Shown here: piece by piece, positions 26,379 through 34,506 of the stretch | How the letters are laid out: the number at the start of each line of letters is the position of its first letter | Position numbering within the stretch: the stretch's first letter is position 1 | Notes under the pieces: model-generated | The model's database searches: none | The model's input: only the letters and a program-made list of their open reading frames with translations | Told to the model about the DNA's origin: nothing | Program-made: the position numbers and the translations under genes | NCBI GenBank assembly: GCA_002418285.1 | Contig: DIDT01000008.1 | Span: forward strand, 1 to 41,860 | Source: Phycisphaerales bacterium UBA5793 | Lineage (GTDB): Bacteria; Planctomycetota; Phycisphaerae; Phycisphaerales; UBA5793 | Reading direction: 5' to 3' | DNA: 41,860 nt

Positions 26379-29042
26379 TCAATCGCCAGCAGTCTCGCCT
26401 TTCGTGCGGTGCACCGTCGCCCAGATCTTGCGCTTGGCGTCGAGATCACGGTACTCCTTGCGACCCATCACCATGTCGGCGTACACCGTCGCAATCTCGC
26501 GCGGCCTCATGCGGAAGGTCACCTGCGACCATTCCAGCGGCTGGCCGCGAAACTCGTAACACTGACCCGTGTTTGGATCGATCGCCCATTCCGGCGGCTC
26601 GGCGGGCGTCACGTCGAGCCAGCACGTATCTTCACCTGCCGCGACGTGCGCACCGACCTCGCCCATGAGATTCGTCTTGGCGGCGCTGGCGACGGGGCCA
26701 ACAAGCTTGAGTGTGACCTCGGCCGGCTCGCCGTTGTACTCGACAAGCCGAATGACAAAGGGATGTGTGCAGGCGCCTTCACTCCGCCGCACCATGTCGT
26801 GCCCCGCCCAGTCCGGCAGATGCTCGCCAGACTTGCTCGACTCGCGGAAGAATGCCGAAGCGAGCACTCCGGGCGCACCCTCGACGCAGAGCGGGCCGAA
26901 AACAGGCGGCACATCACCTTGCGACGATCCAGCCGTTTCAATCTCGCACAGGCCGTACACGCGGTTGCACTTGTTGGTATGCGAATAGTTGTGCTCCCAC
27001 GCAACTCGCATCAATTCCGCATGACTTGCCCGCGCGAAAGGCCAGATGAGCATCTGCATGTCACCCGACCATGCCTCGTCTCGATCCTCATCCCATGGGT
27101 CGTAGACTTTGAGAACATGCTCGGCTCCGTCATCCGAACGCGAGAACTGCTGCGCACCGTCATGAACATACGCAACGCCACGCGACGATGATTCCGTTGC
27201 ATCTCGGAACGCAACGAAGTGTTGTGCCGTGAAAGGGCGCTCAATCGTCTCGAACCACTGTGGCGAAGTCATCCAGTCGCCCTCGGGATACTTGCGCTGA
27301 AATGAGCCACTCGGATCAATCACTCTGACTGCGCCGGCCGTATCAGCTGCAAGCGAATGGGCAAAACCCAGGGCTATCGCGCTGCGCAGCGCGCCCGCAT
27401 AGCCGGGATCCGGCCTCCCGCTCTGATCCATCACCTCAATCAGCACCGCATCGAGCGTGTCGTGCAGGCTCACGACGATGTCGATGGCCGCTCCCGGTTC
27501 GTGGTCACTGGTTCGATAGATACCGACGCATTGTCGGCGCGGCTGCGCCGATTCGCCATCAACGCGCACGATGGATTGAGTGAAGCGATCCGCCCTTCCG
27601 TTGATGACGCGCTGAAATGACAGGAGGGGCACATCGACACGCAATATTCCACCAGGGAAAGTTTCGGATCGAATCTGAGTAATCATGCCGCGATTCTGAT
27701 CGATGTCGACCTGCAGCGCGCCACGGTGAAGGCGCAGCATGGTGTCATCTATCTCCTGCACTTCCGCCACCGGACGCGGTCGCGTAGCTCGTGTATGCGG
27801 CAGCGCGAATCCAAATGGCGGGACTCCGTCGGCCAGCCGCAATCCGGACGCCTCTCCACCCGGAGGGTAACGCAGCGGCACCGGCCACGCGAGTTGATTC
27901 GTGAGCACGGGCGCCGGCGGCCCGGCGATGCGGGCGCCGATGATCGCAGCCGCCCGCTCTGCAATCCGATCCGCCATGCTCCGCGCTCGAGTAAACTGCT
28001 CGTAGCCGACGAAACCGCACAACCCCTCACACTCGTGATTGTCGTGATGCTGCGCAGCCAGCAGCTCGCGCCACGCTTCGTCAATCTCCCACGTCGGGTA
28101 GACATCCCACTGCGCGTACGGCCGACCAAGCAGACTCGCCGTAGCCGCCAGCGATTCGGCGGCAAGGATGGCGTGCTCGGCCGCGCGACTGGTGCGAGGA
28201 TGCTTGTCGCCGTTCTTGCCGAGCGTCATCCCGTGCCAGACGTCGTCCATCGTGTAGCGGCGCACCGGCGCATCGGCACTGCCGATCTTCGCAATCACCT
28301 CCGAAAGCGTACCCGGTACGATTTCAAACTCGGGATTGGCAATCAACTCCTTCAACTTCGGCAGCAGCACTTCGCTGCGGCACATCCAGTCCTTGCTGGG
28401 CATCAACTCGACCCACTGCACGATCGCCGGCTGATCCAGATCGCGCAGCAGCGCTGACTCAAACAACGGACCGAAGTCTTCCGGCCACTGGTGCAGGTTC
28501 AGTTCGTTACGCGGCAGCGCGGGCAGTTGCGAGCCGTCGATGCCTTCCCAAAGAACCAGCGCATGCGGCTCGCGCGGCACTTCCGGCGTGTGCCAGGTCC
28601 ATTGAAAGAACAGACACGCCCCGGTGTAGCCGCACTGGCGAAGCATCTGCGGCAACTGCGGGAAGAAGTAGAACTCCTCCTCCCAGAACGCGCGCGGCCG
28701 CACGCCCAGCAGCCGCCGCGTCGAGCGCACGCCATAAGTGAGCTGGCGGATGTTCGATTCGCCGCCGTTGAACAGGCCGTATGGCTGGCCGTACGAGCAA
28801 CCGACGGGCTCGACGGTGCCCTGGGCGATCGCCTCGCGCAATTCGCCGAGCGCCTCGGGGCATTCGGCGGCCATCTTCTCGTAGCCGATCGCGTCGAAGT
28901 TGACGTTGCCTTTGATCCCCGTTTCGCGACAAAGGTGCAGCATGTCGCGCACCGAGCCAGGCAGCACCTCGTAGCCCCACAGCCACTGCATGTCGACCCA
29001 GTGCATGTGGTTGCCGAAGGTGAAGTGCACTGGCTTTCGCAC
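26379..29042 (-). CDS. GH38-like (alpha-mannosidase superfamily) protein with divergent catalytic motifs
   Basis: 887 residues from a GTG at 29042 preceded by AAGGAG; this start leaves 10 bp to the upstream AbgT gene. The N-terminal 300 residues follow the class II alpha-mannosidase pattern: NHMHWVDMQWLWG (compare H.HxDxxWLW), GGESNIRQLTYGVR (compare SGES..RQ..YG) and FWEEEFYFFPQLPQMLRQCGY (compare W.PDSFG....LPQIL...G). A long beta-rich C-terminal region typical of GH38 follows. Two motifs differ from the classical family: H-x-x-D instead of H-x-D for zinc (H14/D17), and EEE where the nucleophile aspartate is expected (W120, E121-E123). No signal peptide is visible, so it is probably cytoplasmic and acts on an imported glycoside. 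It could be a separate subfamily or a changed specificity. Confidence 0.7.
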   Translation of the reverse strand: MRKPVHFTFGNHMHWVDMQWLWGYEVLPGSVRDMLHLCRETGIKGNVNFDAIGYEKMAAECPEALGELREAIAQGTVEPVGCSYGQPYGLFNGGESNIRQLTYGVRSTRRLLGVRPRAFWEEEFYFFPQLPQMLRQCGYTGACLFFQWTWHTPEVPREPHALVLWEGIDGSQLPALPRNELNLHQWPEDFGPLFESALLRDLDQPAIVQWVELMPSKDWMCRSEVLLPKLKELIANPEFEIVPGTLSEVIAKIGSADAPVRRYTMDDVWHGMTLGKNGDKHPRTSRAAEHAILAAESLAATASLLGRPYAQWDVYPTWEIDEAWRELLAAQHHDNHECEGLCGFVGYEQFTRARSMADRIAERAAAIIGARIAGPPAPVLTNQLAWPVPLRYPPGGEASGLRLADGVPPFGFALPHTRATRPRPVAEVQEIDDTMLRLHRGALQVDIDQNRGMITQIRSETFPGGILRVDVPLLSFQRVINGRADRFTQSIVRVDGESAQPRRQCVGIYRTSDHEPGAAIDIVVSLHDTLDAVLIEVMDQSGRPDPGYAGALRSAIALGFAHSLAADTAGAVRVIDPSGSFQRKYPEGDWMTSPQWFETIERPFTAQHFVAFRDATESSSRGVAYVHDGAQQFSRSDDGAEHVLKVYDPWDEDRDEAWSGDMQMLIWPFARASHAELMRVAWEHNYSHTNKCNRVYGLCEIETAGSSQGDVPPVFGPLCVEGAPGVLASAFFRESSKSGEHLPDWAGHDMVRRSEGACTHPFVIRLVEYNGEPAEVTLKLVGPVASAAKTNLMGEVGAHVAAGEDTCWLDVTPAEPPEWAIDPNTGQCYEFRGQPLEWSQVTFRMRPREIATVYADMVMGRKEYRDLDAKRKIWATVHRTKGETAGD

Positions 29043-29052
29043 AATCTGCTCC

Positions 29053-30888
29053 TTATCCGCCGACCGCGGCCGCAGCACTCTGCGTCAGATCGTACCACAG
29101 CGGCGCATCGGGCCCGAGCGGCCAACCCATCTGCATCCAGATGATGAGCATGAGGGTCCAGACAATGGTGAACACGATCGTGTATGGCACCATCGCGGCG
29201 ATCAGCGTACCCATGCCCCCTTTGGGTACATATTCCTTCATGAACACAAGGATGATCACGAGATACGCATTGAGCGGCGTGATGACGTTGGTAACGGAGT
29301 CGCCCACGCGATAGGCCGCTTGCGTCAACTCAGGCGAGATGCCCACGAGCATGAACATCGGCACGAAGATCGGCGCGAACATCGCGTACTTGGCGCTCAT
29401 CGAACCCACGAACAGGTTGAAGAACATCACAACAAGAATGAACACGACCATGAGCGCCCAGGCGGGCATGTTCATCTGCCCCAGCGTCTGCCCGCCCCAC
29501 TCAGCCAGCATCGATCCCAGATTGGAATGGTTGAAGTACTTAATGAACTGGCCGGCAAAGAACGCGAGCACAATGATCGGCCCCATCATCGCCATTGACT
29601 CAATGAACAGTTTGGCCAGATCCTTGTCGTTTCTGATCTTGCCCACCGTGATGCCGTAGGCAACGCCTGGCAGCAGGAAGCTCAGAAAGATCATGGGGAC
29701 GATGACCAGAACCCAGCGATCGAATCGCTCCGCCGTCGGCACGATGATGGTGCCGTCATCAAGCGTGTAGGCATCCTCTGGCAGCGGTGCATCGGGGCTG
29801 GGTGGCGTGTAGATGTCCGCAATCGGCGTCTTGCCCGTGCTGTCGGGCGTCGGCATGCGATAGGTGTAGAGCGGCGCGCCCGGAACGGCGCTGAGGCCGA
29901 CCAGCGTTCCGATCGTCAGGAAGATCACGACGATGCCCGCCAGCAGTCCCTTGACTTCAGTCCAGTTGAGCCGCTGTGATTGGAGATCTTCGGCGGATGC
30001 CGGGACAGGTCCGCCTTCTTCCGGAGACTTGTGAGCCATGCGGCGTTCAACGAACCACGCTGTCACAGCCCAGCCCGCAAGCGTGATCAGAAACGTCGAA
30101 GCGATCAGGAAGTACCAGTTGCAAGGCGGCGTGACCGTGTAATCTGGATTCACGATGCGCGCACCGGCAGTGGACAACCCCGAAAGCAGTGGATCGAGCC
30201 CGGTGATCAATAAGTTCGCATTGAATCCTGCCGAGACTCCGGCGAACACGGCCGCCAATCCCGCCAGAGGTGAGCGCCCGACCGACTTGTACAACGCAGC
30301 AGCCAGCGGCGGCAGCACGATGTAGCCGGCATCGAGCGCCATCGAAGACATGATGCCAACAAAGACCATTGCCGGCGTGAGCGCCCACGACGGAACGACG
30401 AGCATGAACGCCTTCATCAAAGCGCCGAGCAGACCGGTGCGCTCGGCTACACCAATGCCCAACATGCCCGTGAGCACAATGCCCAGCGGCTCAAACTCGA
30501 TGAAGTTCTTCACCAGGTTGTCAAAGCACCAGAAGATGCCCTCGCGGCTGATCAGGTTCTGCGGCGTGATGGGATCTCCTTCGGCCGACCACTCCAGTTT
30601 CGGCTTGCCGGTCGATTCATCGATGACCGGCTCCATCTGCACTTCACCCGTTTCCGGGTCGATCACCGCCTGACCGTCGGCGTCGAGCACCTCGGTCATC
30701 ACCACGTGCGGGCGCATCGGCTGCACCTGGGCGCCGGTCTTGGCCAGCACGTAGGAGAGCAGCATGACGACCGCAGCCCCGAGCAGAAACAACGTCGCCG
30801 GATCCGGCAGTTTGTTGCCGACCCACTCGATGAAATCGAGAATGCCCTTGGATCCGGAGGATTCGCCGCTGGTGGTCGGATCGGCCAT
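29053..30888 (-). CDS. AbgT-family transporter
   Basis: 611 residues with GGAG 8 nt before the ATG. The AbgT family includes E. coli AbgT (p-aminobenzoyl-glutamate uptake) and MtrF-type drug efflux pumps. The N-terminal FIEWVGNKLPDPATLFLLGA is a family signature; NANLLITGLDPLLSGLSTAGARIV, PPCNWYFLIASTFLITLAGW and the C-terminal RVGDSVTNVITPLNAYLVIIL are typical pore segments. About 10 membrane helices are visible. It is about 100 residues longer than usual because of two soluble insertions: acidic repeats near residues 50-110 and a proline-rich loop near 335-380. It is the first gene of the operon with the GH38-like enzyme and ribokinase, which argues for a glycosylated substrate rather than a folate fragment. 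Confidence 0.92.
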   Translation of the reverse strand: MADPTTSGESSGSKGILDFIEWVGNKLPDPATLFLLGAAVVMLLSYVLAKTGAQVQPMRPHVVMTEVLDADGQAVIDPETGEVQMEPVIDESTGKPKLEWSAEGDPITPQNLISREGIFWCFDNLVKNFIEFEPLGIVLTGMLGIGVAERTGLLGALMKAFMLVVPSWALTPAMVFVGIMSSMALDAGYIVLPPLAAALYKSVGRSPLAGLAAVFAGVSAGFNANLLITGLDPLLSGLSTAGARIVNPDYTVTPPCNWYFLIASTFLITLAGWAVTAWFVERRMAHKSPEEGGPVPASAEDLQSQRLNWTEVKGLLAGIVVIFLTIGTLVGLSAVPGAPLYTYRMPTPDSTGKTPIADIYTPPSPDAPLPEDAYTLDDGTIIVPTAERFDRWVLVIVPMIFLSFLLPGVAYGITVGKIRNDKDLAKLFIESMAMMGPIIVLAFFAGQFIKYFNHSNLGSMLAEWGGQTLGQMNMPAWALMVVFILVVMFFNLFVGSMSAKYAMFAPIFVPMFMLVGISPELTQAAYRVGDSVTNVITPLNAYLVIILVFMKEYVPKGGMGTLIAAMVPYTIVFTIVWTLMLIIWMQMGWPLGPDAPLWYDLTQSAAAAVGG

Positions 30889-30956
30889 CGCCTTGTCTCC
30901 TGTGGTCTAAGCCGGGATTCGCTCGAATGCTGTGCGGTGGTTATAGCGTGGTAATC

Positions 30957-30972
30957 GCCCTTTCGAAAGGGC
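30957..30972. repeat. Perfect 16-bp palindrome in the abgT/arnT-like divergent region
   Basis: GCCCTTTCGAAAGGGC is an exact inverted repeat centred between the two divergent genes (30889-31133). It lies 69 bp upstream of the AbgT start codon, a position suitable for an operator of a dimeric repressor, and it could also fold as a hairpin. No regulator gene is next to it, so the function is inferred from symmetry and position only. Confidence 0.4.
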
Positions 30973-31133
30973 TCGCGGGCAAGATCCGTCTCAGAACCGT
31001 CGGGACCGCCGTCGGTCCCCACCACTGCCGGGTCATTTCAGTCATCTTCCCGTCATGCCCTTCCCCAAAGGAGATATACAATTACCACTTCACCACCCCG
31101 GGCGATCGCCCACGAATCGGATCGACGCGCACT

Positions 31134-32864
31134 GTGAATCGCACTCTTGCAGGCAGTCCGGGCACACCGCTCAACCCATCGAGCGAGTACGCGCAGGTCT
31201 GGCGACTCAGCGACAGCGCCACGCGCTGGTTGGTCTTCGTCATTCTCCTGGCCCAATGCGCTCTGCCCATGTGGCTCAGCCTCGACGACCATCCGCTCTA
31301 CGCGCCAGATGAAGGGCGCTACGGCACGGTGAGCATGAACATGCTCAACAGCGGTGACTGGCTCGTCCCGACCATGAACGGCCAGCCTCACCTCACCAAG
31401 CCGCCCATGGTCTACTGGCTGCAGGCGGCTTCGCTCAAACTCATCCATGAGGATGAACTCGCCCTGCGGCTGCCATCCGTCGTTGCCGCCACGCTCACCG
31501 TACTCATCACCTTCGGCCTGGGAATGAAATGGGGAGGGCCGAAGCGCGGACTGATCGCCAGCGGCCTGCTGTCGCTGATGCCCTTGCATCTCATCATCGG
31601 TCGACTGGCAATTACCGACTCGCTACTCACGCTGTTCTGGCTGGCCGCACTCGCGGCTGGTTTTCTCGCGGTGCGAGCCGGCGCCGAACGCTCACGCGGA
31701 TCGTGGGGATGGGCAGCAGCGATGTGGCTCGCCGTCGCGCTTGGATTGCTCACCAAGGGCCCGCTGGCGCTGGTGCCCGTCGGAGTGCTGTTGATCTGGC
31801 TGGTGTTGGCCGGCCAACTTGGCTCGATCCGCCACCTGCATCTCTGGGGCGTACTGCTGGCCGTCGCGCCCATCGGCATCTGGGTGTGGCAGATCATTGC
31901 GCACGAGCCCGAGGCCGTCTCGATCTGGAAACACGAGATGCTCGATCGCGCTTCGGGCAGCAGCGGCGATCACCCCGAACCTCTCTGGTATTACATTCCA
32001 ATCGTCATCGGCGGCCTTTTCCCAGCCACCGCCACGCTCAGCCTGCCGGGTCTCGAATACGCCTGGAGCCAGGCGTGGACATATCTCCGCAAATACGATC
32101 TCGGCAGCCTGCTCGTCCTGGCGGTCATTGTCCCGTTCATCGGCTTCACGCTCATGAGCGGAAAACTCGCGACCTACGTCCTTCCCCTCGGTCCCCCGCT
32201 GGCCATCCTGGCGGCCTCTGTCGTTGAAGCGAGATTCCTCGGTCGCGATGAGAATCCGCCCACGCCCCGCAAGGCCATGCAATCCATTGCCGCCGTATGC
32301 CTCAGTACATTTGTGGTACTGGGATTAATGATCTTCGCCATTATCCGTCTCAGACCGGAGAGTCTGTGGGTTGCATGCGTATCGGCCACGCTGCCGCTCG
32401 TTGCCCTGGGCCTCTGGATCCGTTGGCCAGTCATCTCTGGCCGCGCCAAGTACCGAATCGCAGCCGTCACCGCGCTGTGGCTTGCAGGGGTGATTGCCTG
32501 GATCGGCGTATTCGAATTCGAAGACTCGTTGGGCAAGGTGTACGGCACACAGCAGTTGATTGAACAGGTCCAGGCTCAGCCTGGATTGCGCGACCCAATC
32601 GTCGCCACCGTGGGCTATCAGGACCCGACGCTCTTCCGGTATCTCAACCACCCCGCATTGCCGCTGAAGAATGCAGAAATCGATGACTGGATTGATTCGC
32701 TCTCGGCCGATGATCGTTCGCGCGCTGTGCTCCTCGCGAAGGAAGAAGTGTGGTCAGAGATCATGGCGAAGCGGCCGGAAGTGACGAATCGATTCGTCGA
32801 CACGGGTCGAGGAACCTATCGCATCAACACGCCGGTGCTGATCCTGCGGCCGAAGCCACAGTGA
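31134..32864 (+). CDS. ArnT/PMT-like membrane glycosyltransferase (GT83-type)
   Basis: About 576 residues from a GTG at 31134; the true start is uncertain because the frame is open to 30927 and no ribosome site precedes the GTG. It is a multi-helix inner-membrane enzyme using a polyprenyl-phosphate sugar donor. The first helix (WLVFVILLAQCALPMWL) leads to YAPDEGRYGTVSMNMLNSGDWLVPTMNGQPHLTKPPMVYWLQ, which is the diagnostic PDE-RY...KPP.VYWL loop of ArnT-type transferases with the catalytic acidic residue. About 11-12 helices follow (LLSLMPLHLIIGRLAITDSLLTLFWLAALAAGF and others) and a periplasmic C-terminal domain of about 110 residues. It may modify lipid A, another lipid or protein; the acceptor is unknown. 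AAAGGAG at 31067-31073 and the -10-like TACAAT at 31077 lie upstream. Confidence 0.88.
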   Translation: MNRTLAGSPGTPLNPSSEYAQVWRLSDSATRWLVFVILLAQCALPMWLSLDDHPLYAPDEGRYGTVSMNMLNSGDWLVPTMNGQPHLTKPPMVYWLQAASLKLIHEDELALRLPSVVAATLTVLITFGLGMKWGGPKRGLIASGLLSLMPLHLIIGRLAITDSLLTLFWLAALAAGFLAVRAGAERSRGSWGWAAAMWLAVALGLLTKGPLALVPVGVLLIWLVLAGQLGSIRHLHLWGVLLAVAPIGIWVWQIIAHEPEAVSIWKHEMLDRASGSSGDHPEPLWYYIPIVIGGLFPATATLSLPGLEYAWSQAWTYLRKYDLGSLLVLAVIVPFIGFTLMSGKLATYVLPLGPPLAILAASVVEARFLGRDENPPTPRKAMQSIAAVCLSTFVVLGLMIFAIIRLRPESLWVACVSATLPLVALGLWIRWPVISGRAKYRIAAVTALWLAGVIAWIGVFEFEDSLGKVYGTQQLIEQVQAQPGLRDPIVATVGYQDPTLFRYLNHPALPLKNAEIDDWIDSLSADDRSRAVLLAKEEVWSEIMAKRPEVTNRFVDTGRGTYRINTPVLILRPKPQ

Positions 32865-32885
32865 GCAGGAGCAACACGCGCGGGA

Positions 32886-33941
32886 TCAGACGGCGGCAAT
32901 GATGTTGGGCACCGGAGCGCCACCACCCGGCTCACAAAGCACGACCTGACCCTTGCCGCTCCGCTTGGCGACATACAGCATCTCATCGGCAATGCGAATC
33001 AATTCTTCGCCTGACACCGCTCGACTTGTGCGAGCGCACGAAATGCCCATCGACATCGCGAGCACGTGATCCGAGCACACGGTGCGCTTGACGGCATCTT
33101 CGAAATCTTCCTTGATGCGCCGGGCGAGATTGACGGCGGTTGTGGAATCCGTGCGGGGCAGTACGATGACGAACTCGTCTCCCCCGTACCGTGCCGCCAG
33201 GTCGGAGTCGCGTCGATTCGCCAGGATCACGCGACCGGCCAGGCGCAGCATGTCGTCGCCATGCTGGTGTCCGAGCGCGTCGTTGAGCATCTTGAAGCCG
33301 TCCAGATCGATCATGATGCAAGCCAGATCACCCGCATGCCGTGTCGTCTCGGCGAAGATGCGCGGCAGGTCTTCGTTGAGATGACGCCGATTCGACAGGC
33401 CCGTCAGGGCATCGGTCAGCGCCATTTCCTCAAGCCGCGCCACCATCGACGTCAGTTGCGAATGCGAGCGCCGCACTTGTTCGAGCGACAGTTCCAGTTC
33501 CCGCTGCAGGCGGAAGTTTTCCTGCTTGGTGCGCCACCGCGAGAGATTTTTCTCAACCATGAGCGGCAGAACGGAGAGGAATTCCCCCGCCTTGACTACG
33601 TAGTCGTAAGCACCGAGCCTCAATGCCTCGAGCGCGGTGCGGTGATCCGACTCGCCTGTCACCATGATCACTGGAAGCGTGGTCTGCTTGGACAGGAACT
33701 GCTCAAGTGCGTTCAATCCAGTTCCATCGGGAAGATTGAAATCGCACAACACCAGATCAACCGCCGTCAGATCCGTGCTGACCGCCTGCGCAATGGTGCC
33801 GTAGACACTGACACAATCGCACTCAAAGTGCTCGTCGAGCACATCCTTGATCAGCGATGCCGTGTCGGGATCGTCTTCGAGAACCAGGAGTCGTGGTGGT
33901 TGCGTACGCTGCATCATGAGCTCGTCATTCTCCAATGACAT
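32886..33941 (-). CDS. Receiver-GGDEF response regulator (diguanylate cyclase)
   Basis: 351 residues. An N-terminal receiver domain (17-135) has D67 as phosphorylation site (LVLCDFNLPDGTG), acidic residues LEDD and the conserved lysine K117 (DYVVKAGE). A short coiled coil (138-175) leads to a GGDEF domain (175-340) with an intact active site GGDEF (253-257, AARYGGDEFVIVLP), DALTGLSNRRHL and IDLDGFKMLND. The product inhibition site RxxD is present (R244-D247), so the enzyme should make cyclic di-GMP and be feedback-controlled. The architecture resembles PleD/WspR-type output proteins. It is the last gene of the kinase-regulator cluster, 38 bp after the single-domain regulator. A second in-frame ATG (33917), 12 nt after GGAG, is an alternative start. 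Confidence 0.92.
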   Translation of the reverse strand: MSLENDELMMQRTQPPRLLVLEDDPDTASLIKDVLDEHFECDCVSVYGTIAQAVSTDLTAVDLVLCDFNLPDGTGLNALEQFLSKQTTLPVIMVTGESDHRTALEALRLGAYDYVVKAGEFLSVLPLMVEKNLSRWRTKQENFRLQRELELSLEQVRRSHSQLTSMVARLEEMALTDALTGLSNRRHLNEDLPRIFAETTRHAGDLACIMIDLDGFKMLNDALGHQHGDDMLRLAGRVILANRRDSDLAARYGGDEFVIVLPRTDSTTAVNLARRIKEDFEDAVKRTVCSDHVLAMSMGISCARTSRAVSGEELIRIADEMLYVAKRSGKGQVVLCEPGGGAPVPNIIAAV

Positions 33942-33979
33942 GGTGTGCGGGCGATCCTCGCCCTGTTTCCGCAGAACCT

Positions 33980-34450
33980 TCAGGCTGCGGATGAAGACTC
34001 CGACAACTGGCGGTGCACGGTCGTCCAGTAGATCGCCGCCGCTTCGATGCGACGGAGCATGTCGTCCGTATCCTGTACCTTGCAGGTGTAACTGCTCGCG
34101 CCGTTGTCCATGGCGCGCCGTTCAGATTCGTCGTCATCCAGGCCCGTCATCACCACGACAGGCAGGTCGCGCAGTCGCTCGTCCGCCCGAAGCCGCACGA
34201 GCACTTCGTGACCATCGGCGCCGGGCATCTCAAGATCCAGAAGCACGAGATTCGGACGCGGCGAAGCTTCATCCGCACCCGCCCTCTGAAGGAAACGGAT
34301 GCCGTCGCAGCCGTCGACGCACTCGAACACCTTTATCGGGCGGCCGAGCGATTCGATCGCATCGCGCACCAGCATCCGATAGTCCGGGTCATCATCAACG
34401 AGCAAAATCACAGATTCACTCACTTGGTCGCCTCGCGTTCTGGTTGGCAT
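33980..34450 (-). CDS. Single-domain response regulator (CheY/Rcp-like)
   Basis: About 156 residues from the ATG at 34450, which has AGGAG upstream. Alternatives are GTG at 34510, overlapping the kinase stop by 4 bp (GTGA), and GTG at 34423. The whole protein is a receiver domain: VILLVDDDPDY with the acidic pocket, LVLLDLEMPGADGHEVL with the phospho-acceptor aspartate, VVMTGLDDDES with the conserved threonine, and SSYTCKVQDTDDM with the lysine. RFLQRAGADEASPRPNLVLLDL is close to the Rcp1-type pattern of regulators that pair with phytochrome-like or multi-sensor kinases. There is no output domain, so it probably passes phosphate on or acts by protein contact. Its gene sits between the kinase and the diguanylate cyclase. 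Confidence 0.88.
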   Translation of the reverse strand: MPTRTRGDQVSESVILLVDDDPDYRMLVRDAIESLGRPIKVFECVDGCDGIRFLQRAGADEASPRPNLVLLDLEMPGADGHEVLVRLRADERLRDLPVVVMTGLDDDESERRAMDNGASSYTCKVQDTDDMLRRIEAAAIYWTTVHRQLSESSSAA

Positions 34451-34506
34451 TCCGGGGAACTCCTGCATTCGGTTCTTCGGCCGGGTGCAGGACGACATGA
34501 AGGCAA

